Source of the DNA: Stentor roeselii
Lineage: Eukaryota > Ciliophora > Heterotrichea > Heterotrichida > Stentoridae
DNA length: 64,000 bases
Reading direction: 5' to 3'
Assembly (NCBI GenBank): GCA_006503475.1
Contig: RSEH01000140.1
Span: 62,001-126,000, forward strand
The notes under the pieces are model-generated. The model saw nothing but the letters and a program-made list of their open reading frames with translations, searched no databases and was not told where the DNA came from. Shown here in pieces: positions 48,002 to 58,900 of the stretch. Each line of letters starts with the position of its first letter. Within the stretch, counting starts at the first letter, position 1. The translations under genes and the position numbers were made by a program.

Positions 48002-51000
48002 ATGATAATCATGAATCAACATAATTCATTATCTCGGCTTAGTGTCAATTTTAACATAAAAATGATAGGCATCTTCTTTCTGGTGCTTTTATTCAAAGCC
48101 CAGGCGAATCAAATCGACATCACAACCAGCTGTGACTTGACTTTTTGTAAGTCTTATCAAATCGCCAATGGAGTTTGTGACAAGGCTTGCATGATTGACG
48201 CTTGTCTTTATGACTCGATTTCTCTTGAAGACTTTTCTACTTCTGACTGTTTTAATGATTGTCGTGACCTTGGATGCCAAGAGTCTATGTTAAATAATGG
48301 AGAATGTGACTCAGAGTGTAACTTCTACCAATGTGGCTGGGATCTTGGAGACTGTGGATATTGCGCTGACGGATGTACTGAGGAACTGCTGAATAATGAG
48401 GTTTGTGATGAAGTTTGTAGTTTTTCTCAGTGTGCTTTTGATAATAATGCTTGTGGATATTGTGCTAGGGGATGCTTTTATGAGGATTTGATTGGAAGTG
48501 AGTGTCTTCCTCAATGTAGCTTCAAAGAGTGCTACTCCGATTCAAGTCTATGTCTGAAGTCAACGTGCTCTCCATCCTGCTTTCTAAACGAAAACAACGA
48601 CGGTGTCTGCAACTCTGCCTGCAACACACCTTTTTGTAACTTCGACTTCGGTGATTGTTCATGTCCGTCGAGTTGCGTGAATCTAGAGTCCTCATCCACC
48701 TGTTTTAGAAAAAACGGTCTAATCGATGACGAGTGCAGCGAATTTTCCTGCGGATTCAAATCCGGACTTTGTGGATTTTGCGCTGAAGACTGTTTTGAGG
48801 ACATGCTCGGAAATGGTTTATGTGAACCTTCTTGCAACAACCCTTCATGCGGATTTGATCATGGGGATTGTGGATGCGCGTTGAATTGTTCAGTTTCGTT
48901 TAATAGAGAGACCAAAGAATTTGAAGACTTGAAAGGAGAAGGCTGCAAAGCGGCTTGCTTAGTTGAAGGATGTGGATATGGGACTAGTTTTTGCTCAGAC
49001 TTGAGACAAGTCAAGACAGCAGTCCTAAATTCTCAGGTTTTTCAGGATTTTGATAGAAAACCTGACTTAACTTACTGCTATTGTGAAACTGAAAAAATAG
49101 AGCAAATGATAGACGGAACTTTTGTGTGTGACAAAAACGATGAGTGTAACGTCCAGTCGTGCTTGTATTGTTTCGGCAGTACTGACCAAATCAACGATGT
49201 GAACTGCACAAGAGGACAAGAAGACCGTTGTTTCGTGTGTCAAAGCGCGATGATCAAGGACCTGTGTATCGAAAAGATGACAACATGTCCTTTGGCCTTT
49301 ATAGAGAGTCCTTCTCTCATTCAACTCTTTAAAAATGGTCCTAAACTTTGGTGCTTAGAAGACCCAACTTACTTCACTTTTAATCAGTTCTTAGAAATCC
49401 ATGTTGACGTGACCATGAATTACAACTACCGAGACTTCGGTGAAGGAACTTTAGAAAAACCTATAAATTCCATTCATTATGCTTTGATTTCAGCAAATGC
49501 TCCTTTTACCAAGATTTACATTGAGTCTGTTGAGAACTATTTTACTTTTGAAAGAATTATTTTTTCACCTTTCATTGATAACCTTAACTCGCCACTTGAA
49601 ACTAACAGATACCTCGGGCAGCAGGAACTTTGGATTGTTGGAAAAAGTGAATCGGGTGATGTTCCTGTTATTTATTTTAAAAATAGTTTCAGGTTTGTGC
49701 CTAGGTTTTTGAAAACTTTTTTAGTTAACTTGAACTTCAGTGGAAAGCACTTTTTTTCTCAGTGTTTTCAAGAAATATGCCAGTATTGCAAAACTTATTC
49801 GTTTGAAACCGGAGCAGCTCTTGATGATCGAGGCCAAATTATTGAAGATATTGATATATTGAAGTACAATTTATTCTGTTCGAAGTATCACTCAACAAAA
49901 GTTTTTGAATTCGCAAATAAAGCTTATATAGAAAATGTAACATTTAGTGAAATGAGGTATCAGTTCAATTCTTTGATTAAAACTAACTCAACCTTAGAAT
50001 TGAATTATGTCAATTTTATTAAACTCCAATCTGCACCTAATGGAAGCGTTATTTTGATTGAAAATACAGCCTCAAATCAAAGAGCTTCACTGATCTACAG
50101 AAGAGGAGAGGTTAAATATTTAGGCAGCGGTTATGAGAATATTGAAAATGTCAATACCGGAAGTTTTCTATTAGGTTTCAAAGTTACCTTCACTCTTATA
50201 GAAGCAGTGAACTTTTCATTCAACTTTTTATTTTCCTCGATCCAGTCCACATTAACAAACTACTTGATCTACTTTAAAGACTTCCCGGGCATCATCCAAA
50301 TAAAAGATTTAACATTTTCAAACAACTACTTAAACTACCTGATTTTCATAGATGTCCAAAGCCTAGAATACGATTCTCCATCATCACTACAAGATTTACA
50401 GCAATCAAAATACGAGTTAAACCACTTCACCCTTTCAAACTGCAAGTTTTTAAAAAACTACTGTTCAGGAGGTCATATTTACTATTCAATGTCACAAACT
50501 TTGCAGAATCTTGAACTTTCCAACCTCGAAATAAAAGACTCTGCATCAGGAAATGACGGAATCATAAAAATCACAAATTTCAAGTCTTTAAACAATTATG
50601 AGATTGAAGGAGGTTTCACAGATATCACAATTAACGATTCACTTCAAAAATTTTGGATTGAAAAAAGGACTTTAAACTTAACTTCCTTATTGATTCAAGA
50701 CTCGTTCACTGGAGGAAGCGCAATTTATTTAGAAGGTCTCGCGAATGTGAAAATTGACGACTTAACCTTGAGGAACATTCAAGAAGGCACAAAAGAAAGC
50801 ATCATGAAACTTATCAAGTTTTACACTGATGAAGGAGAGTATCTATCAATGATTGAAGATAAAGAAGTTCCTGACATGAACTGTTCAAATATTTTCGAAA
50901 TTTCTTCAAGTTTTAATGTTTTTGTCAACAATTTAAACGTGTTAAATGCATCCTGCTCTATCAATAAAGGTTCCTCAGGACTTAGAATTTTAGATTCTTC

Positions 51001-54000
51001 AGGAGAAGTAAAGCTAAGCAAGATGAAATTTTTGAATATTACCAGTTCAAGTTTAAACGGAATGCTTCTTCATGTCGAGAATTTAAAAAAAGTAGAAATT
51101 TCAGATCTTTTCATGGAATTATGCAAAAATGATCTCTTTTCACTAGTTTTCATTTCACTTACTCCAGTAGTTAATGCCTGGGACGTGAAGGCAAAAGCTT
51201 TACAGTCAATGTACTACGCCGTGTTCTTAGTCATAGAGTGCCAAGAGTTAAACTTTTACGACTTTTCATTTGAAAACTCGACAGCGTCCTTCTCACAAGG
51301 TGGTTGCGTTTCACTTAAAGCTTCAGTGAAAAGACTTTCAGCTTCAATCTCAAACAGTACCCTTTCAAAATGCAGATCAATCAACAGCAACGGAGGAGGA
51401 TTTTACATTGACGGAATAAGTTCAGACGCGATGGTCACTCTTCGATTGAAAAACATTTCATTTATCGAGTGCTCAGCAAATGACGGAGGAATAATTTACA
51501 TGACGAACATTATTTCAATAAGTCCTTCAGAGCCATCCTTTATCGATCAGGTCTCAGCAAAGTCCTGCTTCGCTGATGAAGGAGGCAGTATCGCTTTATT
51601 CCACCGTCAAGGTATTTTAACGATATCCAACCTAGAAATATCTAAAAGTACCGGCACCGGTGCAGGGGTCTCAGGGTATTTTACTGAAGGTTTCTTGCCA
51701 CTTCAAATAGAAAATTTTCAGATAACTGACTCAGAAACTGAGAATATTTTTTCATTTAAGTCGAATAAAGTTATTAGTTCAGTTTTGATGAAAAATGTTC
51801 TGATTCAGTCGAATAAAGCTCTGGTCTTTGACCTGGATTTTTTCAATCTGACTTGCTTTAATCTGACTGTGATTGACTCGACTTCTGTCCTGGTCGCTGA
51901 TATGAACTCAGTTGTTCACTTAAAAGATGCAAATTTTCAGTTTTTACATGAACAAATGGCACAAGTCACTAAAGAATCAACTTTTTTATGTGAAAATTGC
52001 ATTGTTGAGAGAAATCTTGATTTTTTTATTACCGCTTCTGAATCTAGTTCAGTTGTTTTTAAAAACTCGAGATTTGAGAATAACAGATTTGATCGAGATC
52101 ACGCATTTCAGCTGTCTGAAGGATTTCATATGATGCAGAATGTCAAGTTTATCAATAATACTTCAGAACTTTTCGGAATTTTTTCACTGATTGACTTGAA
52201 AATTTCAGTCATTTCTTGCAATTTTTTGAATAATGTGATAAAAAACTCAAACTTTTTGATTATAACAGCTTCTGACAGTCACATAGAGATTCTTTCAAGT
52301 TTCTTTCAACAAGAAGAGGTCTCAAAAGGCAGTTATTTGACATTCACAATAAATAACAAAGTTCATATTCGCGAGTGCAGCTTTTCAAGTAGTTCCTCAG
52401 AATTCCCAACGATTTTCATGAATCAAGGAAATATTTCTATAGAAAATTCTATTTTTTCAGAGAATTACGGACAAGTGCTTCATAGTTTGTCTTCAAAGGT
52501 AAGCATTACAAGTTCAAAGTTCCAATCCTCGAATCTTGACCTGAATGAAAGTCTTTCAATCCTCGAAATAACTTCAGGTGATTTTTTTGCTGAATCTTTG
52601 ATTATGTCTGGGTTTAAATTGGAAAGTCAAGTCGATGAAGCCTCCTATTTGTCTCTTTGGAAAGCAAGTAAAGTGGAAATTTCACAATCGTTGTTTATCG
52701 GTTCTGAGTCACAGTTTATGGCAGTTTACGCAAGGGAATGTTCAGAGGTCTTAGTAAAATTTTCTACTTTTCAAGGCTTTTCAAGTGGAAATTACGGTTC
52801 ACTTACTTTTATATCATTTTCAACTCTTATGAAATCCGTTCTACAAGAGGTCATTCTAATGAATAACACTTCTGAAGCATATGGAGGAGGAATTTATTCT
52901 GAAAATGTTGACTTGAAAGTGATTGACTCAAACTTTACATATAATTACGCGAGGGTAAAAGGAGGAGCACTTTTTTTTATAAGTCCTGATTGCGATTCCT
53001 GCACTTTCTCAATAAAAGGTTTATCTTTTTTCACGTTCAACACCTGTGACGGTCAAGGTGGAGCAGTTTATTGGGACGATTACAAGCCGAGTATCGAAAA
53101 CATTTACAACTTATACGACAACTCCGCAAAGTACGGTCCAAACATCGCAAGTAAACCCGCCAGTCTAGGACCAGGGGGGCTGATGGGTCCATTGATCGAC
53201 GTAGAAAAATACATCATCGTTCAGAATGAAGTCCCACCAGGTCAAAAGCTCGAATACCCAATAGAAATCCACCTGATAGACACTTACAAAGGAACAATCT
53301 CAGACGACAACTCAAGTTTAATCTCTTTATCAGTCCGTGCTACAATTGAAAGCGAATCTTCTCTCGTCGCCTTGGCAGGAACGACTGAATATCAAGCCAG
53401 AGAAGGGGTCTTCTTCATCGACGACATTTCACTCTTCGGCGTATCAGGTTCTTCAGTTGAACTTATCGTGACTTCCAAGGCGATTCAAGAGAAACCAGTG
53501 AAAAACGATGAAACTCGTTACTCTAGCAGTGCTTCATTACTTATGAACTTGCGAAAGTGCATGAAAGGTGAAACTCCTTTTGAAAATCGATGCACGCCTT
53601 GTACAAAAAACTTATTTTCCCTTAAAAATAACTCAGAATGTCAAGACTGTCCCACTGGCGCTGTTTGTCCTGGAGGCAGTGCCTTGATCGTGAAAAAAGG
53701 GTATTGGAGGTCGAGTCTTGAATCAGAAATCGTTGAAACTTGCATACCGCCTGAAGCTTGTCTTGAAGGCAACTCGACGAACGAGCTGGGGGACTGCAGT
53801 GCAGGGTATACTGGGAAATTTTGTCACTCCTGCCAGGAAGGTTACTCGAAAACAGTCTCGTCAGTTTGCTCTAAATGTCCTGATGACCAGTACAACAAGT
53901 TGACAGCTGTTGGGCTGTTTTTGGTCTTTTTGTTTTTTTGTGTTTTGCTTGTTAAGACCACTTTGAAATCGGCTTTTACTTTGAAATCGATTCATTCGAT

Positions 54001-55186
54001 TTATATAAAAATATTGATAAATTATATTCAGTTGATTTTTATTACTACTCAGATCAATATTTTGTGGCCTACGTATTTGGATAGTGCTGTCTTGTTGCAG
54101 AGAAGTGCGGCGACGTTATCGGAACGGCTTTTTAGTCTTGATTGTTATTTATCGACGGGGTCTAATGTTTCCAGTTATTATTATAAACTGATTTTATTCG
54201 CTTTGGCTCCTCTTGTGATTTTTTTTGCATCTTCTGTGTTTTGGACAGGTTTCGGGTTTTATAGGGAGTCGAATGTTTATATGAAGAGAGAAAACTTTAC
54301 CAGTATTATTGTTCTTTTCTTTTTGATTTACCCAAATATTCTAAGAGTTATGTTTTCTCATTTTCTTTGTAGAAATGTGGATAAGTTCGGACTGTATTTA
54401 AATGAAATGACTGAAATTCGCTGCTGGGAAGCTGATCATTTGAAGTACTCGAAGAACTTAATCGTCCCTTGCATTGTTATCTGGGGCTTTGCAGCTCCTA
54501 CATTCATTTTGGTGTATATGGTTAAGATTAGGAAAAAACTGCATATTGACCATAATAGAATTGTTTTTGGATACCTTTGCAATGGATTTAAACAGAAGAC
54601 ATTTTACTGGGAATTCTTGATTCTTTATCGAAAAATATTGATGATCTCCATCGCGGTTTTTCTTAGTCTCGAGCCGACCATGGTGCAAGCCTTGACCATG
54701 ATAATCGCTCTGATCATTTCTATTTACTTTCAGTATGCAAAAAGCCCTTATATCAAACAAGAACTTAATACCATGGAAATCAAGTCACTGCTCATAGCAA
54801 CTGTCACTATTTACAGTAGTTTGTATTTTTTACCTGAATCTATTCCTCAGGGATATATCATCATCGTCTCTTTTCTTATTGTTACTGGAAATGGATACTT
54901 TTTGTTTTCTTGGATTTATTTCATTGGAAAAGCTTTTGTTGAAATACTTGCGAAATACCTGCCGACTCTCAAGTATTGGATGAAAAAAGGAGATGCTTTT
55001 GAGGAAGAGTTTAATGTTGAGGAAGTTAGGAGAAATGGAGTGTTTTTTGATAAAGATGAAAATAAAATGTACACGTTTTTGATGAGGGATTATCGAGATG
55101 ATGTGCCGAGGTTGAGATTTGAGACGGAAAATTTAATGCAGATGTTCTTTGGGGTTTTTTTGAATGAAAAGGATGAACTTGAGTAG
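48002..55186 (+). CDS. giant surface protein: LNR repeats, beta-helix region, GCC Cys-rich section, multi-TM
   Basis: 2394 residues from ATG 48002; ATG 48062 (MIGIFFLVLL) gives a cleaner signal peptide and may be the true start. About eight LNR (Lin-12/Notch)-like modules lie at about nt 48130-48990 (NNGECDSECNFYQCGWDLGDC-type spacing broken into shorter motifs). A long stretch (about 49500-53300) of short beta-rich repeats (SNLEIKDS, ISFIECSAND, SGNYG) looks like a parallel beta-helix of the pectin-lyase kind. GCC2/GCC3-like cysteines follow (about 53550-53890), then about eight TM helices (53910-54940) and a ~75-residue cytoplasmic tail. No enzyme motif. LNR modules bind calcium and can gate proteolysis in Notch; here a role in adhesion or sensing is inferred. 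Confidence 0.82.
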   Translation: MIIMNQHNSLSRLSVNFNIKMIGIFFLVLLFKAQANQIDITTSCDLTFCKSYQIANGVCDKACMIDACLYDSISLEDFSTSDCFNDCRDLGCQESMLNNGECDSECNFYQCGWDLGDCGYCADGCTEELLNNEVCDEVCSFSQCAFDNNACGYCARGCFYEDLIGSECLPQCSFKECYSDSSLCLKSTCSPSCFLNENNDGVCNSACNTPFCNFDFGDCSCPSSCVNLESSSTCFRKNGLIDDECSEFSCGFKSGLCGFCAEDCFEDMLGNGLCEPSCNNPSCGFDHGDCGCALNCSVSFNRETKEFEDLKGEGCKAACLVEGCGYGTSFCSDLRQVKTAVLNSQVFQDFDRKPDLTYCYCETEKIEQMIDGTFVCDKNDECNVQSCLYCFGSTDQINDVNCTRGQEDRCFVCQSAMIKDLCIEKMTTCPLAFIESPSLIQLFKNGPKLWCLEDPTYFTFNQFLEIHVDVTMNYNYRDFGEGTLEKPINSIHYALISANAPFTKIYIESVENYFTFERIIFSPFIDNLNSPLETNRYLGQQELWIVGKSESGDVPVIYFKNSFRFVPRFLKTFLVNLNFSGKHFFSQCFQEICQYCKTYSFETGAALDDRGQIIEDIDILKYNLFCSKYHSTKVFEFANKAYIENVTFSEMRYQFNSLIKTNSTLELNYVNFIKLQSAPNGSVILIENTASNQRASLIYRRGEVKYLGSGYENIENVNTGSFLLGFKVTFTLIEAVNFSFNFLFSSIQSTLTNYLIYFKDFPGIIQIKDLTFSNNYLNYLIFIDVQSLEYDSPSSLQDLQQSKYELNHFTLSNCKFLKNYCSGGHIYYSMSQTLQNLELSNLEIKDSASGNDGIIKITNFKSLNNYEIEGGFTDITINDSLQKFWIEKRTLNLTSLLIQDSFTGGSAIYLEGLANVKIDDLTLRNIQEGTKESIMKLIKFYTDEGEYLSMIEDKEVPDMNCSNIFEISSSFNVFVNNLNVLNASCSINKGSSGLRILDSSGEVKLSKMKFLNITSSSLNGMLLHVENLKKVEISDLFMELCKNDLFSLVFISLTPVVNAWDVKAKALQSMYYAVFLVIECQELNFYDFSFENSTASFSQGGCVSLKASVKRLSASISNSTLSKCRSINSNGGGFYIDGISSDAMVTLRLKNISFIECSANDGGIIYMTNIISISPSEPSFIDQVSAKSCFADEGGSIALFHRQGILTISNLEISKSTGTGAGVSGYFTEGFLPLQIENFQITDSETENIFSFKSNKVISSVLMKNVLIQSNKALVFDLDFFNLTCFNLTVIDSTSVLVADMNSVVHLKDANFQFLHEQMAQVTKESTFLCENCIVERNLDFFITASESSSVVFKNSRFENNRFDRDHAFQLSEGFHMMQNVKFINNTSELFGIFSLIDLKISVISCNFLNNVIKNSNFLIITASDSHIEILSSFFQQEEVSKGSYLTFTINNKVHIRECSFSSSSSEFPTIFMNQGNISIENSIFSENYGQVLHSLSSKVSITSSKFQSSNLDLNESLSILEITSGDFFAESLIMSGFKLESQVDEASYLSLWKASKVEISQSLFIGSESQFMAVYARECSEVLVKFSTFQGFSSGNYGSLTFISFSTLMKSVLQEVILMNNTSEAYGGGIYSENVDLKVIDSNFTYNYARVKGGALFFISPDCDSCTFSIKGLSFFTFNTCDGQGGAVYWDDYKPSIENIYNLYDNSAKYGPNIASKPASLGPGGLMGPLIDVEKYIIVQNEVPPGQKLEYPIEIHLIDTYKGTISDDNSSLISLSVRATIESESSLVALAGTTEYQAREGVFFIDDISLFGVSGSSVELIVTSKAIQEKPVKNDETRYSSSASLLMNLRKCMKGETPFENRCTPCTKNLFSLKNNSECQDCPTGAVCPGGSALIVKKGYWRSSLESEIVETCIPPEACLEGNSTNELGDCSAGYTGKFCHSCQEGYSKTVSSVCSKCPDDQYNKLTAVGLFLVFLFFCVLLVKTTLKSAFTLKSIHSIYIKILINYIQLIFITTQINILWPTYLDSAVLLQRSAATLSERLFSLDCYLSTGSNVSSYYYKLILFALAPLVIFFASSVFWTGFGFYRESNVYMKRENFTSIIVLFFLIYPNILRVMFSHFLCRNVDKFGLYLNEMTEIRCWEADHLKYSKNLIVPCIVIWGFAAPTFILVYMVKIRKKLHIDHNRIVFGYLCNGFKQKTFYWEFLILYRKILMISIAVFLSLEPTMVQALTMIIALIISIYFQYAKSPYIKQELNTMEIKSLLIATVTIYSSLYFLPESIPQGYIIIVSFLIVTGNGYFLFSWIYFIGKAFVEILAKYLPTLKYWMKKGDAFEEEFNVEEVRRNGVFFDKDENKMYTFLMRDYRDDVPRLRFETENLMQMFFGVFLNEKDELE

Positions 55187-55922
55187 TTATTTAAATTGAT
55201 GAGGTTAATAGCATGCTGGATTAATTACCAGGCGAAGTAGCTTTTAGTATTGGTAAGAGTTTGTAGAGTTTTTTGGTAGAGTACATTTCTTTATAGTAAT
55301 TAATTCTTAATACTGGGTTTGGGATATAGACTCTAAGGTTGATTTTAATAATGATTTGATTAAACATTGCACTATTTATTCAAATCTCTATAACCTTAAG
55401 CAGTTTTATAAATTTATGATTTCAGTAATTTTAACTACTAAATTTAGTTGATTTTATCTTATAATACCTGAAAATCTTTTAAATTTCCTGACTATAATTC
55501 AAATCCCCTTTAGATTTCTCTACTATTAATACATATAATATATAAATTACTATTTGATCAAGATATTAATGAAGAAATATGTTGTTTACTATCTCTCAAA
55601 TTTCAACCCTAATCCCTTTTAATTGAAATCAAGCCTATTTATAATTTTTATATAGATGATTCATCTCAATAATTAATGATATTGCGAATAAGAATATCTT
55701 TCATATTACAAGATAATTGAATAATCATTTATTTGAATTCCCCATCATAATCAATCCTTCAAGTAAATAAACAATTTTCAAATAATTCCCTCAATCCTAT
55801 AAAATCTTTTAAACAATCCTAAATATTAAAATGAACATAAATAAACCCAAACAGTAAAATCCAATCCTTATAAACTTCTGTATTCTTTTAACTAATTGAC
55901 CTTCGTAACAACCCTTATAAAA
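55187..55922. other. intergenic spacer
   Basis: No gene seen. G-rich after the giant-gene stop (GGCGAAGTAGC, GGTAAGAGTTTG), AT-rich in the middle, C-rich and G-poor from about 55740 to the next start. Frame is open back to 55896 but without an ATG. Confidence 0.6.
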
Positions 55923-58900
55923 ATGTTATTTACCATGTACTCAAAACTTTACTCGGACGATGATTTGATAAAACTATCGAAAACCAAGCAAAAACTCTTG
56001 CTTTTATTCTCAAGTATTCTGAATATCGGGCAAATCATTAACTTCATGTGGAATCCTGAGTTATCCTTAAAAAACTGGTCGAATTACTCGAGATTCTATA
56101 TAATCCTTTCCTACTCAAGTATCGACAACATCGCATCATCTTTAAACAAGCTTCAAATTTGTTTAATATTTTCCAGTAGTTTGATTTTTTTCAATTTCGT
56201 TCTTGTTTTATTCGTTCAAGTCTTTCGAACAATCCAAAAGAAAATTCCATCTTTTCTTTGGAAATTTATGAGATTTACCCTGGGTTTAACATGCGAGCAT
56301 TTTTTTGTCCCTTGCAGTTACTTGTTAGTGATGGTATTTAAATACTCTGATAAGAATTATACTAGAATAGAGGAGTACAAAGAGTTTAATTCTGGAGCAA
56401 CTATGAATTTCGGTGAATATGGAAAATATGTCTCGGTTTTCCTTCTTTTTGTTCATTTGGTTCTTTCGGTTATGCATACTGGACTCAATTTTAATTTAAG
56501 ACATAAAGCGAAAGATCTTTGTTTGACTTCGAAGATTGATGTAAGACTTGAGATTTTTATTAAATGTGGGCTTTTTGTTTTTGCTTGTTGTTACCCTTTG
56601 CTGCAGATCAATCATTATTTAACGTTTTTGATGTTTCTTGCGTTTTTTTTGGCTTTTGGTCTGCTTTATTATGCCTTGAGAATGCCGTTTTATTCAGACT
56701 TTACTAATCGATTATATGTTATGAAATTTTTGCAATGTTTTTCAATTTGCTTGTTTTTTATTGTTGGATATTTGCTGGATAACGCAACTATTACTATTGT
56801 ACTTATTGTCTGCATGCAACCTGTAATTTTTATCGCTTCTTTTGAAATAATTTTTTGGAAAAACAATAGAAAATTAAAAGGAACAGCAAAATTTAACGAT
56901 TTTTACAGATTCGAATTCGAGAATCGGGAAAAATTTAATAGTCAGCAAGGTGATCAAGACCTGATGGAAAAAACTACTCAGGTCTACTTTCAATGCAAAA
57001 ATGAATTAATCCGAGTAATCCAGTGTTACTACTACCTCGATGTAATAAAAAACACGACCTTAGCATCCATAAAGCTTTCCTTAGCCTCCCAGCCGACATT
57101 CAGCATATTCACGAATTTTCAGATCCAAAAATGCAAAGAAAAGCTTGAAAAACAGCTGACATCATCCTACGGGATAAAAATCTTAAAGTTCCTCGAAAAC
57201 CAACAACAAGCTTTAAAACAAGACAAACAATTCTGCAAGTCACTTTTAAGACTTCTCGAAAAAATTCAAGAAAGTACTTCAACTCAAACAACCCTCGAAA
57301 GCCTGATTCAAAAAAGCGACTTAAAACTATCCGAAGCGAAGAAAAAGTACAAAGAACTCATCCGAAATTACCCAGATTCAACACTAATCTCTAAAATGTA
57401 CGGTTCTTTCCTCTTAGAAGTAACAGGAAAAGCTTCAATGGCTCATCTTTACCTGTCAAAATCAGAAAATACTGGGAATAAAAAGTTTTCAAAGGAAAAA
57501 TACTTAGAAGTCTTTTATGATGAATCAGTTTGTGTCGCAGTCTTCGGGCACAACGGAAAAATTTTAAACATGAACTCAAGTTTTTGCAATTTTCTTGAAA
57601 TTGATAGCAAAGAACTGAAGAGTTTGAATGTGAAAGACCTTTTACCGGCTCATAAGGATTTTGATATCGAAAAGTTTCTTTTTTTGTTTGTTGAAAGCTG
57701 CTCCAGTCAGTATCTCCATGTGAACCAGCCGTTGTTCTTAAAGAATAAAAACGGGTTTTTAAAGGAATGTCTTGTGGTCACTGAATGTTTCGGGTATGAC
57801 TCAACTGTTCATTTTGTTTCAGTTGTCACTCCCAGGTCTTCAAAAGAACATCACTCAGCTCTTTTATATGAAGATGGGACTATTTTCGCTCATACTGAAG
57901 GACTTGCTGAAATTTTTAACTTTAATATAGGAAGGCTGGAAATGATGAATATTCAGGATTTAGTTGATGTCAGTTTTAAGGATTTTGGGGAAGACTCTTT
58001 TCAAGTTTTTAATGAAAAAAGTCAAATGTTCTCGTTTTTAAAAGTTAATTTCGCTGGGTGCTCAGGGGTCTTGATGACTGTTTTCACTGACTCTCAAGAA
58101 ATTTCAATGATGCAGAAGAATGATAAAAATTCATGTTTTTTTTACGATACCAGTCAAAGACACAACAGGAAAAAAAGTAAAAAGTCTATTATAAACACCC
58201 AGTATTCAACTTTTACAGCGAATATCGAATCAATCATGCAAAACAATGAGGAAAAAGGAGATAACCAAGAAAACAAGCAAGATGAAAAAGAAACCAACGC
58301 TGTTTCAACAAGTTCAAGACATAAATTCCGAGAGACAAACGAATGGAAGTACATAAAAAAGACTTTTAAATTTTTTCAGTGCCTTAAAATTCTCATTGGT
58401 CTTCTGGTAACTTTTATTCAGGCCGCCTTCATCATCAGTCTGATCATCGCAGTTTGCATTATAAGTAAAAGCAACATCTCTAAAGTAGACTCGCTAGATC
58501 CAGTCCTTACCCTCGGAAAAATCGGCTACGATTTTTCCTTACTAGCCCTTTTCTTCCGCACTTATTTTTTATCCTTGAACTACAAAATTTCTCCAGTTTT
58601 TAACTTGACCCTGATCGAAAATACTATCAATGACTTGGAAGATCTAAAGAAAAAACTTCCAGCAGCTCATGATTATCTCCATTTTTGTCCTGTCTCTGAA
58701 ATAACAAAAGGTTCAAAAATTCCTGAAATGAAACTACCAAAACTTGACTCTTTCAAGAAAATAAATCTTCATAATTATATCACCAACACCCAGATTCAGG
58801 TAGTTTTTAAACAGGCTCGAAAAGCTTTGCAGTCTTTAAAAGAAGAAGAAATTTTTGATGCGAAAAGCATTTGTTACTTGATTTTTAACTCTTATAAAAT

